Positions 38,719 through 47,089 of a stretch of 64,000 bases of DNA are shown in pieces. Position 1 is the first letter of the stretch. Each line of letters opens with the position of its first letter. The DNA comes from JAVDCA01 sp035293985 (lineage in GTDB: Bacteria; Pseudomonadota; Alphaproteobacteria; Rhizobiales; Xanthobacteraceae), in assembly GCA_035293985.1 (NCBI GenBank), contig DATGLS010000026.1:1-64000 (forward strand). Reading direction: 5' to 3'. A program made the translations under genes and the position numbers. The notes under the pieces are model-generated. The model was not told the origin of the DNA. It saw nothing but the letters and a program-made list of their open reading frames with translations, and did no database searches.

Positions 38719-39267
38719 CTAACGCGGCTCCATCCCCTGCGGACCGCGGCTGATCGCCACCACGCCGGTGCGCGAGACCTCGACCAGGCCGAGCGGCAGC
38801 ATCAGCGCGACGAACTGGTCGATCTTCTCCGAGCCGCCGGTGATCTCGAACACGAAGCTTTCGACGGTCGCGTCGATCACGCGGGCGCGGAAGGCGTCGG
38901 CGAGGCGCAGCGCCTCGACCCGGTTGTCGCCCTTGCCGTGCACCTTGACCATGGCGAGCTCGCGCTCGATCGAGGGGCCCGCGACCGTCATGTCGACCAC
39001 CCGATGCACCGGCACCAGGCGGTCGAGCTGGTTCTTGATCTGCTCGATCACCATCGGCGTGCCGCGCGTCACGATGGTGATGCGCGAGAGATGCTTCTGG
39101 TGCTCGGTCTCCGACACGGTGAGGCTCTCGATATTGTACCCGCGGCCCGAGAAGAGACCGATCACGCGGGCGAGCACGCCGGGCTCGTTGTCGACGATCA
39201 CCGACAGGGTGTGGCTTTCGACGCGCTCATGCACGGTCGCGGCCGGGTAATGACTGGTGCTACTCAC
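38719..39267 (-). CDS. ilvH: Acetolactate synthase small (regulatory) subunit
   Basis: The 182-residue regulatory subunit binds valine and activates the IlvB catalytic subunit. The N-terminal ACT domain has HTLSVIVDNEPGVLARVIGLFSGRGYNIESLTVSETEHQKHLSRITIV, and the C-terminal ALS_ss_C domain has ERELAMVKVHGKGDNRVEALRLADAFRARVIDATVESFVFEITG. A GTG at 39267 is taken as start: CAGGAGA lies 9 bases upstream, and upstream in-frame codons fall inside a family A repeat (39303-39421). It is co-directional with ilvB, 165 bases downstream of it. The repeat separates the two. Confidence 0.95.
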   Translation of the reverse strand: MSSTSHYPAATVHERVESHTLSVIVDNEPGVLARVIGLFSGRGYNIESLTVSETEHQKHLSRITIVTRGTPMVIEQIKNQLDRLVPVHRVVDMTVAGPSIERELAMVKVHGKGDNRVEALRLADAFRARVIDATVESFVFEITGGSEKIDQFVALMLPLGLVEVSRTGVVAISRGPQGMEPR

Positions 39268-39302
39268 GAATACGTCTCCTGAAAAGCAGACCCTGCAGCA
39301 AC

Positions 39303-39421
39303 CGTCATGCCCGCGAAGGCGGGCATCCACGTCTTTGCCGTGTAGAAGCAAGACGTGGATGGCCGGGACATAGGCGAGCGAAGCGACGCCGTTCTTCGAA
39401 CGGCTATGCCCGGCAGTGACG
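39303..39421. repeat. Family A repeat (copy 4) with a nested family C repeat
   Basis: The left half TCATGCCCGCGAAGGCGGGCATCCACGTCTTTGCC is intact. The right half ACGTGGATGGCCGGGACA is interrupted by TAGGCGAGCGAAGCGACGCCG-TTCTTCGAA-CGGCTATG (39371-39408) before GCCCGGCAGTGACG resumes. The interrupting word recurs at 54771-54814. It lies between ilvB and ilvH. Confidence 0.85.
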
Positions 39422-39432
39422 GGTGTGGATGG

Positions 39433-41190
39433 CTACACCATCACCTTGCCTTCCTCGGTGACCGCGTCTTCGAGCTTCACGGCCGCATCGCCGAGGATCA
39501 TCTCGTTGTGGGCGCGCCCCGACGGGATCATCGGGAAGCAGTTCTCCTTCGGGTCGACCACGCAGTCGAAGATCACCGGCTTGTCGACGTCGATCATCTC
39601 GCGGATCGCGTGATCGAGGTCGCCCGGCTTCTCGCAGCGGATGCCGACCGCGTGATAGGCCTCGGCGAGCTTGACGAAGTCCGGCAGCGCCGCCGTGTAG
39701 CTCTCCGAATAGCGCCCGCCGTGCAAGAGCTCCTGCCACTGGCGTACCATGCCCATGTACTGGTTGTTGAGGATGAAGATCTTGATCGGCAGCCGATACT
39801 GCACGGCGGTCGAGATCTCCTGCATGGTCATCAGCACCGAGGCCTCGCCCGCGATGTCGATCACCAGCGACTTCGGATGCGCGAGCTGCACGCCGACCGA
39901 GGCCGGCAGGCCGTAGCCCATGGTGCCGAGCCCGCCCGAGGTCATCCAGCGGTTGGGCTCCTCGAAGTGATAGAACTGCGCCGCCCACATCTGGTGCTGG
40001 CCGACCTCGGTGGTGATGTAGACATCGCGGCCCTTGGTGAGCTCGTAGAGCCGTTGGATCGCGTGTTGCGGCTTGATCACCGCGTTCGAGGGCCGGTAGG
40101 CGAGGCTCTTGCGCGCGCGCCAGCGGCCGATCTCCTTCCACCAGCTCGCCAGCGCCGGCCTGTCGGCCGTGACCGAGCCGGTGCGCCACAGCCGCACCAT
40201 GTCCTCGAGCACGTGGGCGCAGTCGCCGATGATCGGCAGGTCGACCTTCACGTTCTTGTTGATCGAGGACGGATCGATGTCGACATGGATCTTCTTCGAG
40301 CCGGGCGAGAAGGCGTCGACCCGGCCGGTGATGCGGTCGTCGAAACGCGCGCCGATGCAGATCATCAGATCGCAGTCGTGCATCGCCATGTTGGCCTCGT
40401 AGGTGCCGTGCATGCCGAGCATGCCCAGCCACTTCGGATCGGCGGCCGGGAAGGCGCCGAGGCCGAGCAGGGTCGAGGTGATCGGGAAGCCCGTGAGGTT
40501 GACGAGCTCGCGCAACAGATGGCTCGCCTCCGGGCCCGAATTGATGACGCCCCCGCCGGTGTAGAACACCGGCCGCTTGGCGGTGCGCATCATCTCGACC
40601 GCGGCCTTTATCTTGGCGAGGTCGCCCTTGATTCGCGGCTGATAGCCCTGATGGGGAAAATCCTTGGGCTTGAAGTAGTCGCCCTTGGCGAACTGGATGT
40701 CCTTCGGGATATCGACCACGACCGGGCCGGGCCGGCCGCTCTTCGCCACATAGAAGGCCTCGTGCAGCACCCGCGGCAGATCGGCGATGTTCTTGACCAG
40801 GTAGTTGTGCTTGGTGCACGGCCGCGTGATGCCGACCGTGTCGCACTCCTGGAAGGCGTCGTTGCCGATCAGATGCGTCGGCACCTGGCCGGTGATGCAG
40901 ACGAGCGGGATCGAGTCCATCAGGGCGTCGGTGAGCCCGGTGACCGCGTTGGTCGCGCCGGGACCCGAGGTCACCAGCACGCAGCCGACCTTGCCGGTCG
41001 AGCGCGCATAGCCCTCGGCCGCATGCACGGCGCCCTGCTCGTGACGGACGAGAATGTGGCGGACCTTGTCCTGCCCGAACAGCGAGTCGTAGATCGGCAG
41101 CACCGCGCCGCCCGGATAGCCGAAGATGTGCTCGACCCCCTGATCGGCGAGCGCCTGGATCACCATCTCGGCGCCGGTCATCTCTGTCAT
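39433..41190 (-). CDS. ilvB: Acetolactate synthase large (catalytic) subunit
   Basis: This 585-residue thiamine-diphosphate enzyme makes acetolactate and acetohydroxybutyrate, the first common step of branched-chain amino acid synthesis. The N-terminal TPP domain has GVEHIFGYPGGAVLPIYDSL with the catalytic Glu region and GPGATNAVTGLTDALMDSIPLVCITGQV. The FAD-binding middle domain spans about 190-340. The C-terminal TPP domain has GLGTMGYGLPASVGVQLA and IDIAGEASVLMTMQE, ending with NNQYMGMVRQWQELLHGGRYSESY. In the metal-binding motif, the usual Asp (GD-S) reads Glu (GEAS). AGGAG lies 8 bases before ATG 41190. A leader peptide with Ile-Ile-Val-Leu and a terminator precede it, so attenuation is probable. 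ilvH and ilvC follow. Confidence 0.97.
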   Translation of the reverse strand: MTEMTGAEMVIQALADQGVEHIFGYPGGAVLPIYDSLFGQDKVRHILVRHEQGAVHAAEGYARSTGKVGCVLVTSGPGATNAVTGLTDALMDSIPLVCITGQVPTHLIGNDAFQECDTVGITRPCTKHNYLVKNIADLPRVLHEAFYVAKSGRPGPVVVDIPKDIQFAKGDYFKPKDFPHQGYQPRIKGDLAKIKAAVEMMRTAKRPVFYTGGGVINSGPEASHLLRELVNLTGFPITSTLLGLGAFPAADPKWLGMLGMHGTYEANMAMHDCDLMICIGARFDDRITGRVDAFSPGSKKIHVDIDPSSINKNVKVDLPIIGDCAHVLEDMVRLWRTGSVTADRPALASWWKEIGRWRARKSLAYRPSNAVIKPQHAIQRLYELTKGRDVYITTEVGQHQMWAAQFYHFEEPNRWMTSGGLGTMGYGLPASVGVQLAHPKSLVIDIAGEASVLMTMQEISTAVQYRLPIKIFILNNQYMGMVRQWQELLHGGRYSESYTAALPDFVKLAEAYHAVGIRCEKPGDLDHAIREMIDVDKPVIFDCVVDPKENCFPMIPSGRAHNEMILGDAAVKLEDAVTEEGKVMV

Positions 41191-41250
41191 GGTCTTGCTC
41201 CTGCGGTCTGAACTGGTCGTCTGATCTGGTTTTGTGTGTTTGCGGGAATC

Positions 41251-41326
41251 AAAAAGGCCCTCGATGGGGCCCGTTACGCGCATCGCCACACTTCGCGGAC
41301 GGACCTAGCCGCCCCCGGCGATGCGC
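41251..41326 (-). terminator. Attenuator of ilvB (antiterminator stem and intrinsic terminator)
   Basis: On the minus strand, a stem GGCCC-catcga-GGGCC (41271-41267 with 41260-41256) followed by TTTTT (41255-41251) forms a short intrinsic terminator 61 bases before ilvB. Upstream, GCGCATCGCC, coded within the leader peptide (41326-41317), is perfectly complementary to GGCGATGCGC (41287-41278) and forms a 10-bp stem. That second word adjoins the terminator stem. Ribosome position on the leader codons would decide which folds. Confidence 0.75.
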
Positions 41327-41355
41327 TCCCTAAGTACGATAATAAAATTGCGCAT
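41305..41355 (-). CDS. ilvB leader peptide (Ile-Ile-Val-Leu)
   Basis: A 16-residue ORF, MRNFIIVLRERIAGGG, starts at ATG 41355 and stops at TAG 41305-41307. Four consecutive codons ATT ATC GTA CTT specify Ile, Ile, Val and Leu, exactly the three end products of the pathway that ilvB begins. It sits 114 bases upstream of ilvB and its 3' codons form one arm of a 10-bp stem preceding a terminator. This is the classic layout of translation-coupled attenuation. A promoter-like pair lies about 30 bases upstream. The peptide itself probably has no other function. Confidence 0.8.
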   Translation of the reverse strand: MRNFIIVLRERIAGGG

Positions 41356-41386
41356 TGACTTTGCTCTTCTACCCGAAAGTTGCGCA

Positions 41387-41415
41387 TTCCTACCGTTGCT
41401 GCGCCGCGGCGTCAA
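41387..41415 (-). promoter_or_regulatory. Candidate promoter of the ilvB leader
   Basis: TTGACG (41415-41410) and TAGGAA (41392-41387) are separated by 17 bases on the minus strand. Transcription would begin near 41380, about 25 bases before the leader ATG. The -35 is good and the -10 is weak. Confidence 0.45.
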
Positions 41416-41520
41416 GCGAAAAACGGCCGCACGGCGGCAATCTGGGCCGTTTTCGCGTCGTCCGCAAGGGCTGCTTAACGACAGGTTAATACGGAGAAGG
41501 CACCGCGCCCGGATTCCCGC

Positions 41521-41583
41521 GTGGGCAAAATCGCCTTGCGCGCGGTTGCCCACGCGAAGACGTGCACCAGGCGATTTTGCCAC
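41521..41583. repeat. Inverted repeat next to the miaA stop
   Basis: GTGGGCAAAATCGCC (41521-41535) and GGCGATTTTGCCAC (41570-41583) are near-perfect inverted arms. A shorter inner pair GCGTGGGCAA / TTGCCCACGC overlaps the left arm. It may terminate miaA. Similar words occur at 30067-30090 and 54690. Confidence 0.65.
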
Positions 41584-42507
41584 CTACGCGGCGCCAACCT
41601 CTGCCATGACCGCATCGAGCGCCGCCTCCGGGGACAGCCGCGGCCAATCGCCGAGCTGGTGGCGAAACCAGGTGAACTGGCGCTTGGCGTAGTGGCGCGT
41701 ATCGAGCTTGGCGCGGCGCGCCGCCTCGTCGAGGCTGATCTCGCCGGCGAGATGGCGGATCAGCCAGGGCACGCCGTGCGCCTTCATCGCCGGCAGCAGC
41801 GGATCGAGACGGCGCGCCGCGAGCTTCTTCACCTCGTCGAGCGCGCCGGCGGCGAGCATCGCGTCGAAGCGGGCGTCGATGCGGGCATAGAGCGCGGCCC
41901 GCTCGGGTGCGATGAAGACACGCGGCGCGTCCGCATCGATGAGCGCCGGCATGCCCTCGGTCTGCCAGTCGAGGAGCGAGCGGCCGGTCGCCGCGACGAC
42001 CTCGAGCGCGCGGGCGATGCGGGTGCGGTCATTGACATCGAGGCGGGCGGCGGCGCGCGGATCGTGGCGCTGCAATTCGGCATGCAGCGCGGCGGCGCCG
42101 CCTTGCGCGAGCCGCGCCCGCACGCCCTCGCGAATGTCGGGCGGGATCGGCGGCACGGCGGCGAGGCCGGCAGTCAGAGCCTTGAAATAGAGCCCGGTGC
42201 CGCCGACGAAGATCGCCGACTTGCCGGCGCGCCGCGCCTCGTCGAGCACGACGCCCGCATCGGCGACGTATCGTCCCACCGAATAATTCACCGCCGCATC
42301 CACATGGCCATAAAGGCGATGCGGCACGCGCGCTTCCTCGGCGGGCGTCGGCCGCGCCGTGATCATCCGCAGATCGCCATAGACCTGCATCGAGTCCGCG
42401 TTGATGACGATGCCGCCGATCCGCTCGGCGAGCGCAAGCGCGAGCGCCGACTTGCCGCTCGCCGTCGGACCGGCGATAAGCACCGGGCGCTGTGATCGGC
42501 GATCCAT
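41584..42507 (-). CDS. miaA: tRNA dimethylallyltransferase
   Basis: MiaA adds a dimethylallyl group to A37 of tRNAs that read UNN codons. The 307-residue protein has the P-loop LIAGPTASGKSALALALAERIGGIVINADSMQVYGDLRMITARPTPAEE, then VPHRLYGHVDAAVNYSVGRY, FVGGTGLYFKALTAGLA, DVNDRTRIARALEV and the C-terminal LDTRHYAKRQFTWFRHQ. Length and all motifs match functional enzymes. ATG 42507 is close to an upstream run of CTTGGCTGTT repeats and has no clear Shine-Dalgarno sequence. It lies upstream of the ilvB leader on the same strand, with the inverted repeat of 41521-41583 between, so it is probably a separate transcript. Confidence 0.95.
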   Translation of the reverse strand: MDRRSQRPVLIAGPTASGKSALALALAERIGGIVINADSMQVYGDLRMITARPTPAEEARVPHRLYGHVDAAVNYSVGRYVADAGVVLDEARRAGKSAIFVGGTGLYFKALTAGLAAVPPIPPDIREGVRARLAQGGAAALHAELQRHDPRAAARLDVNDRTRIARALEVVAATGRSLLDWQTEGMPALIDADAPRVFIAPERAALYARIDARFDAMLAAGALDEVKKLAARRLDPLLPAMKAHGVPWLIRHLAGEISLDEAARRAKLDTRHYAKRQFTWFRHQLGDWPRLSPEAALDAVMAEVGAA

Positions 42508-42683
42508 GGCTTGGCTGTTCTTGGCTGTTCTTGGCTTTGCCTGGCTTCACATACCGCCGGCGGGAAACATGCTGCTCATGACATCTTTATAGCGAGAGCG
42601 CGCATTGCCCGGCGAGGCCGTAGCCACTCCGGCCGCACATGCGGTAAACCATCCCCCATCACTCGTCCACGTGGAGACCACCC

Positions 42684-43907
42684 TTGCCGCTCATCCAGCC
42701 GTTCCGCGCCTTGCGTCCAGCCGAGGGACGGGCGGCGGAAGTCCTCGCGCCGCCTTACGATGTGCTCTCCAGCGCCGAGGCGCGCGAGCGCGCCAAGGAC
42801 AAGCCGTGGAGCTTCTTGCACATCTCGAAACCGGAGATCGACCTCGGCCCCGGCATCGATCCGCACGACCGCGCCGTCTACGCCAAGGCGGCGGAAAATC
42901 TCGACCGCATGATCACGTCCGGCATCCTGATGCGCGACGACAAGCCGAGCTACTACGTCTATCGGCTGACCTGGAAGGGCCATCAGCAGACCGGGCTCGC
43001 CGCGATCGCGTCGCTCGCCGATTATGTCGACAACCGCATCCGCAAGCACGAGCTGACCACCCCGGAAAAGGAAGATGACCGCGTGCGCCAGATCGAGGCG
43101 GTCGAGGCCCAGACCGGGCCGGTGATGATCGCCTATCCGGCGGCGCCCGAGATCGACGCCATTCTGGGCCGCACGGCGGCGCGCAAGCCGGTCGTGGACG
43201 AGACCGCCGACGACGGCGTGCGTCATCAGCTCTGGGTGATCAGCGACGACGAGGCGATCGGCGCGCTCTCGCGTGCGTTCGACAGGTTGCCCGCGGTCTA
43301 TATCGCGGACGGGCATCATCGCTCGGCCGCCGCCGCGCGCGTCGCCGACGGGCGCGGATCGCGCGCCGGCTCGCATCGCTATTTCCTCGCGGTGTTCTTC
43401 CCGCACCACGAGATGACCATCCTGGACTACAATCGCGTGATCCGCGACCTCAACGGCCGCACGCCGGCGCAGCTCATCGCCGAGCTGCGCAAGCAGATGA
43501 CGGTGGAGAGCGCGGATGCGCCCGTGAAGCCGTCGCACGCAGCCGAGTTCGGCATGTATCTCGCGGGCCGCTGGTACCGGGTCGCGCTGCCGCCCGCGGC
43601 AGTGCCGGTGAAGGATCCGATCGGGCGATTGCCGATCACGCTGCTTGCGAAGAACGTGATCGAGCCGCTGTTCGGCATCACGGATCCGCGCACCGACAAG
43701 CGCATCGACTTCGTCGGCGGGGGCCGTGGGCTCGGCGAGCTCGCGCGCCGCGTCGACTCGGGCGAGATGGCGGTCGCCTTCGCGCTCTACCCGACGCAGA
43801 TGTCCGACCTGATGGCGGTCGCCGACGCCGGCGGCATCATGCCGCCGAAATCGACATGGTTCGAGCCGAAGCTCGCCGACGGCATGGTCAGCCACGTGCT
43901 GGACTGA
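42684..43907 (+). CDS. DUF1015 family protein
   Basis: The 407-residue protein matches DUF1015, a family found next to serine metabolism genes in other bacteria and sometimes proposed as SerC-like or HTH-linked; its reaction is unknown. Signature segments are MPLIQPFRALRPAEGRAAEVLAPPYDVLS at the start, SFLHISKPEIDL, IYxYRLTWKGHQQTGLAAIASL, the very conserved YIADGHHRSAAAARVA and FLAVFFPHHEMTILDYNRVI. The start is a TTG at 42684, supported by GTGGAG 8 bases before it and by the family N-terminus; no ATG is near. No signal peptide. An SDR gene follows after about 35 bases. Confidence 0.9.
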   Translation: MPLIQPFRALRPAEGRAAEVLAPPYDVLSSAEARERAKDKPWSFLHISKPEIDLGPGIDPHDRAVYAKAAENLDRMITSGILMRDDKPSYYVYRLTWKGHQQTGLAAIASLADYVDNRIRKHELTTPEKEDDRVRQIEAVEAQTGPVMIAYPAAPEIDAILGRTAARKPVVDETADDGVRHQLWVISDDEAIGALSRAFDRLPAVYIADGHHRSAAAARVADGRGSRAGSHRYFLAVFFPHHEMTILDYNRVIRDLNGRTPAQLIAELRKQMTVESADAPVKPSHAAEFGMYLAGRWYRVALPPAAVPVKDPIGRLPITLLAKNVIEPLFGITDPRTDKRIDFVGGGRGLGELARRVDSGEMAVAFALYPTQMSDLMAVADAGGIMPPKSTWFEPKLADGMVSHVLD

Positions 43908-43941
43908 AGCCCGGAGCGTGACGACCGATGAATACCGTGAG

Positions 43942-44625
43942 ATGAAAAATGTGCTCATCACCGGGGCCGGCCGCGGCATCGGATCGGCCACGGCGCGCGC
44001 GTTCGCGGCGGCAGGCTGGCGCGTGCTGTCGCTCGACAAGGAATTCGGACCGGACACCGTCGGCGAGCGCGTCGCCTTCGATCTCACACGCACCGCGCAG
44101 ATCCCGTCGCTGATCGCGTCGCTCGGCGACATCGATACTCTGGTGAACAACGCCGGCGTGCTGCATTGCGATCCGATCGACGCCATTCCGGATGCGCACC
44201 GCACCGAAATTCTCGCCGTGAACCTCGAAGCGCCGGCCGCGCTCATCGCGGCGGTGGCGCCGGGCATGAAGGCGCGGCGCAGCGGCCGCATCGTCAGCGT
44301 GAGCTCGGTCTCCGCCTTCACGGGTCATCCCGACCTCTGGTACGGGATCACGAAAGCCGGCCTGTTGAATCTCACGAAATCCTGGGCGCGCGCGCTCGGG
44401 CCGCACGGCATTCTGGTGAACGCGGTCGCGCCGGGCCCGACCGAGACGCACATGTACGACCAGCTGCCGCAGTCCCGCCGCGACGACGTCATGCGCTCGG
44501 TCTATGCCGGCCGCGTCTGCAAGCCGCAGGAAGTCGCCGAGGCGATCTTCTGGCTCGGCAGCGCGTGTCCCGAATACATCAACGGGACGACGCTCGACGT
44601 CAACAACGGCAGCTATCCGCGCTGA
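43942..44625 (+). CDS. Short-chain dehydrogenase/reductase (SDR) family oxidoreductase
   Basis: A 227-residue classical SDR. The NAD(P) site reads KNVLITGAGRGIGSATARAF. DTLVNNAGVLH follows, then the catalytic serine in GRIVSVSSVSAF and the Tyr-Lys pair in WYGITKAGLLNLTKSWARAL, with PGPTETHMYDQLP after. The C-terminus YINGTTLDVNNGSY matches the family. The substrate cannot be inferred. ATG 43942 and GTG 43918 are both possible starts; the shorter is preferred because it begins the first strand. It lies 34 bases after the DUF1015 gene on the same strand, probably in one operon. Confidence 0.9.
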   Translation: MKNVLITGAGRGIGSATARAFAAAGWRVLSLDKEFGPDTVGERVAFDLTRTAQIPSLIASLGDIDTLVNNAGVLHCDPIDAIPDAHRTEILAVNLEAPAALIAAVAPGMKARRSGRIVSVSSVSAFTGHPDLWYGITKAGLLNLTKSWARALGPHGILVNAVAPGPTETHMYDQLPQSRRDDVMRSVYAGRVCKPQEVAEAIFWLGSACPEYINGTTLDVNNGSYPR

Positions 44626-44627
44626 TT

Positions 44628-44870
44628 CTATCCGGCGCCGGCCGTCGATGACGTCCGCTGCTTGATGAACTCGGCGATCTGCGCGGCGTTCTCCGGGGAG
44701 CTTTCGATCCGCTCCGCCAGCAGGCGATTGATGCGCTCGCGATTGTTCCAGGCGTTCTGCAAGCGCCAGCAGTTGAGGCGCAACGATCCGTCCATCCTCG
44801 GGAGGACGGTGAACTTGACGCCGAGCGACTCCAGCTCATCGACCAACGCCACGACTTCCGATTCCAACAT
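44628..44870 (-). CDS. Conserved-looking small hypothetical protein
   Basis: An 80-residue cytosolic protein beginning MLESEVVALVDELESLGVKFTVLPRMDGSLRLNCWRLQNAWNN and ending with an acidic/amphipathic helix (PENAAQIAEFIKQRTSS). It is rich in helix-forming residues and has one cysteine. No family is recognised. ATG 44870 is favoured, with a GGGTGGA stretch before it; an upstream in-frame start at 44918 would add a very basic KWWRRRKYVWV segment. It converges on the SDR gene with a 2-base gap, so the two stops nearly touch. Confidence 0.5.
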   Translation of the reverse strand: MLESEVVALVDELESLGVKFTVLPRMDGSLRLNCWRLQNAWNNRERINRLLAERIESSPENAAQIAEFIKQRTSSTAGAG

Positions 44871-45061
44871 TCCACCCACCCACACGTATTTCCGACGCCG
44901 CCACCACTTGTCGCGCAAAATACCTGCGCTTGTCGGTGCGCTTTATGACATAGGCGGAAAAAGCGCGAGATCTCCCCGCGTTCTCCACTGATTTAATGAT
45001 GAATCGCAACACTTAGAGTCGTCGTGACGACTCGGCTGCGCCGGCGTCGCGAGCGATGATG

Positions 45062-45197
45062 CGTAGGATGGGCGAAGCGTAGCGCGCCCACCGCCAGCAG
45101 CCGACAGGATTGCGGCGGCACGCCGCTTCGCGGCTTTGTTTGCTCGCTTTGCGATTAGAGAAAGGCGTGAATGGCCGGGACAGGCCCGGCCATGACG
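45062..45197. repeat. Two short repeats: TAGGATGGGCG... palindrome and half of family A (copy 5)
   Basis: TAGGATGGGCGAAGCGTAGCGCGCCCACC (45064-45092) is an interrupted palindrome. GCGTGAATGGCCGGGACAGGCCCGGCCATGACGCG (45165-45199) is a single half of the family A element. Both fill the 3' space after degP. The 339-base gap 44871-45209 holds nothing else recognisable. Confidence 0.65.
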
Positions 45198-45209
45198 CGG
45201 TTGTTCCGA

Positions 45210-46745
45210 TCAGTCCAAACTGATCGCGACGAAGCGCAGCTCGCCGTCCGTGGTGGAGACGAGCAGCAGGGCGGCCTTGCGGCCGTCCTTCTTGAGCTGA
45301 TCGACGCGCTTCTGCAGGTCCGCGGCGGTCTTGACCTGCTCCTGCGCCACCTCGACCACCACGTCGCCCGGCGACAGGCGCTTCTCCGCCGCGGGCGAGT
45401 TCGCGTCGACCGCGGTGATGACCACGCCGTTCACGCTGTCCTTGATCTTGTAGCGCTTGCGCAGGCTGTCGTTCATGTCGGCGAGGTCGAGGCCGAGCGC
45501 CTTCTGCACGACGGTCTTTTCCTGCGGCGCCGGCGCGTCCTTGTTGGGCGTCGCGGCGGCGAGCTTGTCGGTGTCCTCGAGGCGGCCGAGCGTGACCCTC
45601 TTGGTCACCTCCTCGCCCTTGCGCACCACCACGACGTCGACCGTCTTGCCGACCGGAGTGTCGGCGACGACGCGCGGCAGGTCGTGCATCTCCTTGATGT
45701 CCTTGCCGTCGAACTTGACGATCACGTCGCCGGCCTCGATGCCGGCCGGCTTCGCCGGACCGCGGTCGTCCACGCCGGCGACGAGGGCACCGCGCGCCGG
45801 CTTGATGTTGAGCGAGTCGGCGATCTCGTCGGTCACCTGCTGGATCTTGACGCCGAGCCAACCGCGCCGGGTTTCGCCGAACTGGCGCAGCTGCTCGATC
45901 ACCGGGATCGCGGTGTTCGACGGCACCGAGAAGCCGATGCCGATCGAGCCGCCGGTCGGCGAAATGATCGCCGTGTTGATGCCGACCACGTCGCCGTCGA
46001 GGTTGAACAGCGGGCCGCCCGAGTTGCCGCGATTGATGGCGGCGTCGGTCTGGATGTAGTTGTCGTACGGGCCCGAATTGATGTCGCGGTTGCGCGCCGA
46101 CACGATGCCGGCCGTCACGGTGCCGCCGAGGCTGAACGGATTGCCGATCGCCACCACCCACTCGCCGAGTCGCAGCTTGCTGCTGTCGCCGAACTTGACG
46201 AACTTGAGCGGCTTGTTCGGGTCGGGCTTGACGCGCAGGAGCGCGAGGTCCGTCTTCTGGTCGTGCCCGACGAGCGTCGCCTTCATGCGGGTCCCGTCGT
46301 TGAGAATGACCGTGATCTCGTCGGCGTCGGCGATCACGTGATTGTTGGTCACCACGAGGCCGCTCGGATCGATGATGAAACCGGAGCCGAGCGAGTTGAC
46401 GCGCCGCGCCTCATGATCGCCGCCCGGGTTGCCCTGGTTGCCGCCGGGATTGTTGTCGCCCGGGCGCCGGCGGTTCTTGAAGAACTCGTCGAAGAACTCC
46501 TCGAACGGCGACCCCGGGGGCAGCCGCGGCATGGCGCCACGCGCCTCGACGTTCTGCGAGGTCGAGATGTTCACCACCGCGTCGATCACCTTCTCGGCGA
46601 CGTCCGAGATGGATTCCGGCCCGCGCGCCAAGGCGGGAGCCGCGGTGATCGGCAGCAGCACGACCGTTGCGGCGAGCGCCGCGAACGCGGCGCGCCGCAC
46701 GGAATTCCCCAATTGGGTCGTCAGGTGCCTCATGACGCCGTCCAT
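45210..46745 (-). CDS. degP: DegP/HtrA-family periplasmic serine endoprotease
   Basis: A 511-residue Do-type protease and chaperone. A signal peptide (AAFAALAATVVLLPITAAPALA) leads to the trypsin-like domain with catalytic His in VVTNNHVIADADE, Asp in DQKTDLALLRV and Ser in INRGNSGGPLFNLDG. A flexible Gly/Asn/Arg-rich loop (residues about 105-125) precedes it. Two PDZ domains follow: RRGWLGVKIQQVTDEIADSL and the C-terminal NGVVITAVDANSPAAEKRLSPGDVVVEV. It degrades misfolded envelope proteins. ATG 46745 has GAGGAGA 10 bases upstream. It lies downstream of hflK-hflC-DUF2065 on the same strand, an arrangement often kept in alphaproteobacteria. Confidence 0.96.
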   Translation of the reverse strand: MDGVMRHLTTQLGNSVRRAAFAALAATVVLLPITAAPALARGPESISDVAEKVIDAVVNISTSQNVEARGAMPRLPPGSPFEEFFDEFFKNRRRPGDNNPGGNQGNPGGDHEARRVNSLGSGFIIDPSGLVVTNNHVIADADEITVILNDGTRMKATLVGHDQKTDLALLRVKPDPNKPLKFVKFGDSSKLRLGEWVVAIGNPFSLGGTVTAGIVSARNRDINSGPYDNYIQTDAAINRGNSGGPLFNLDGDVVGINTAIISPTGGSIGIGFSVPSNTAIPVIEQLRQFGETRRGWLGVKIQQVTDEIADSLNIKPARGALVAGVDDRGPAKPAGIEAGDVIVKFDGKDIKEMHDLPRVVADTPVGKTVDVVVVRKGEEVTKRVTLGRLEDTDKLAAATPNKDAPAPQEKTVVQKALGLDLADMNDSLRKRYKIKDSVNGVVITAVDANSPAAEKRLSPGDVVVEVAQEQVKTAADLQKRVDQLKKDGRKAALLLVSTTDGELRFVAISLD

Positions 46746-47089
46746 GGTCTTGATCTCTCCTCGCAGGGCCCGGTCGTAGCTCTTGTCCGGCCGATGATGC
46801 GGCGGGGCGGCACTTTCAGGCGAGCAAAACACCGGTTCGCCGTGAGAAATGCGACCAACGAAGTCCAACCGAGCGCGGTTAGAAACGGATTGAGGCGGAA
46901 TAGCGGCCTGCGGCAAGCCGCTGCAGGTCCGTCGTTCCGCCCGCCCGGCGCAGAGATAGCAGCTTTCCGGTCATTTGGGCAGCGCCCGGTCGCCTGCCGC
47001 AGACCGGTCTCGAACAAAGCCACGTGAAAGTGTGGATAGACCCTGGTCACATAATTCTGCGGACCGGCGGTCACTCCGCCGGAAATGCT
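46746..47089. other. Intergenic region between DUF2065 gene and degP
   Basis: These 344 bases hold no gene or strong palindrome. A degP promoter is expected here, but no clear heat-shock (RpoH) or extracytoplasmic sigma-factor box could be recognised by eye. Confidence 0.4.
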
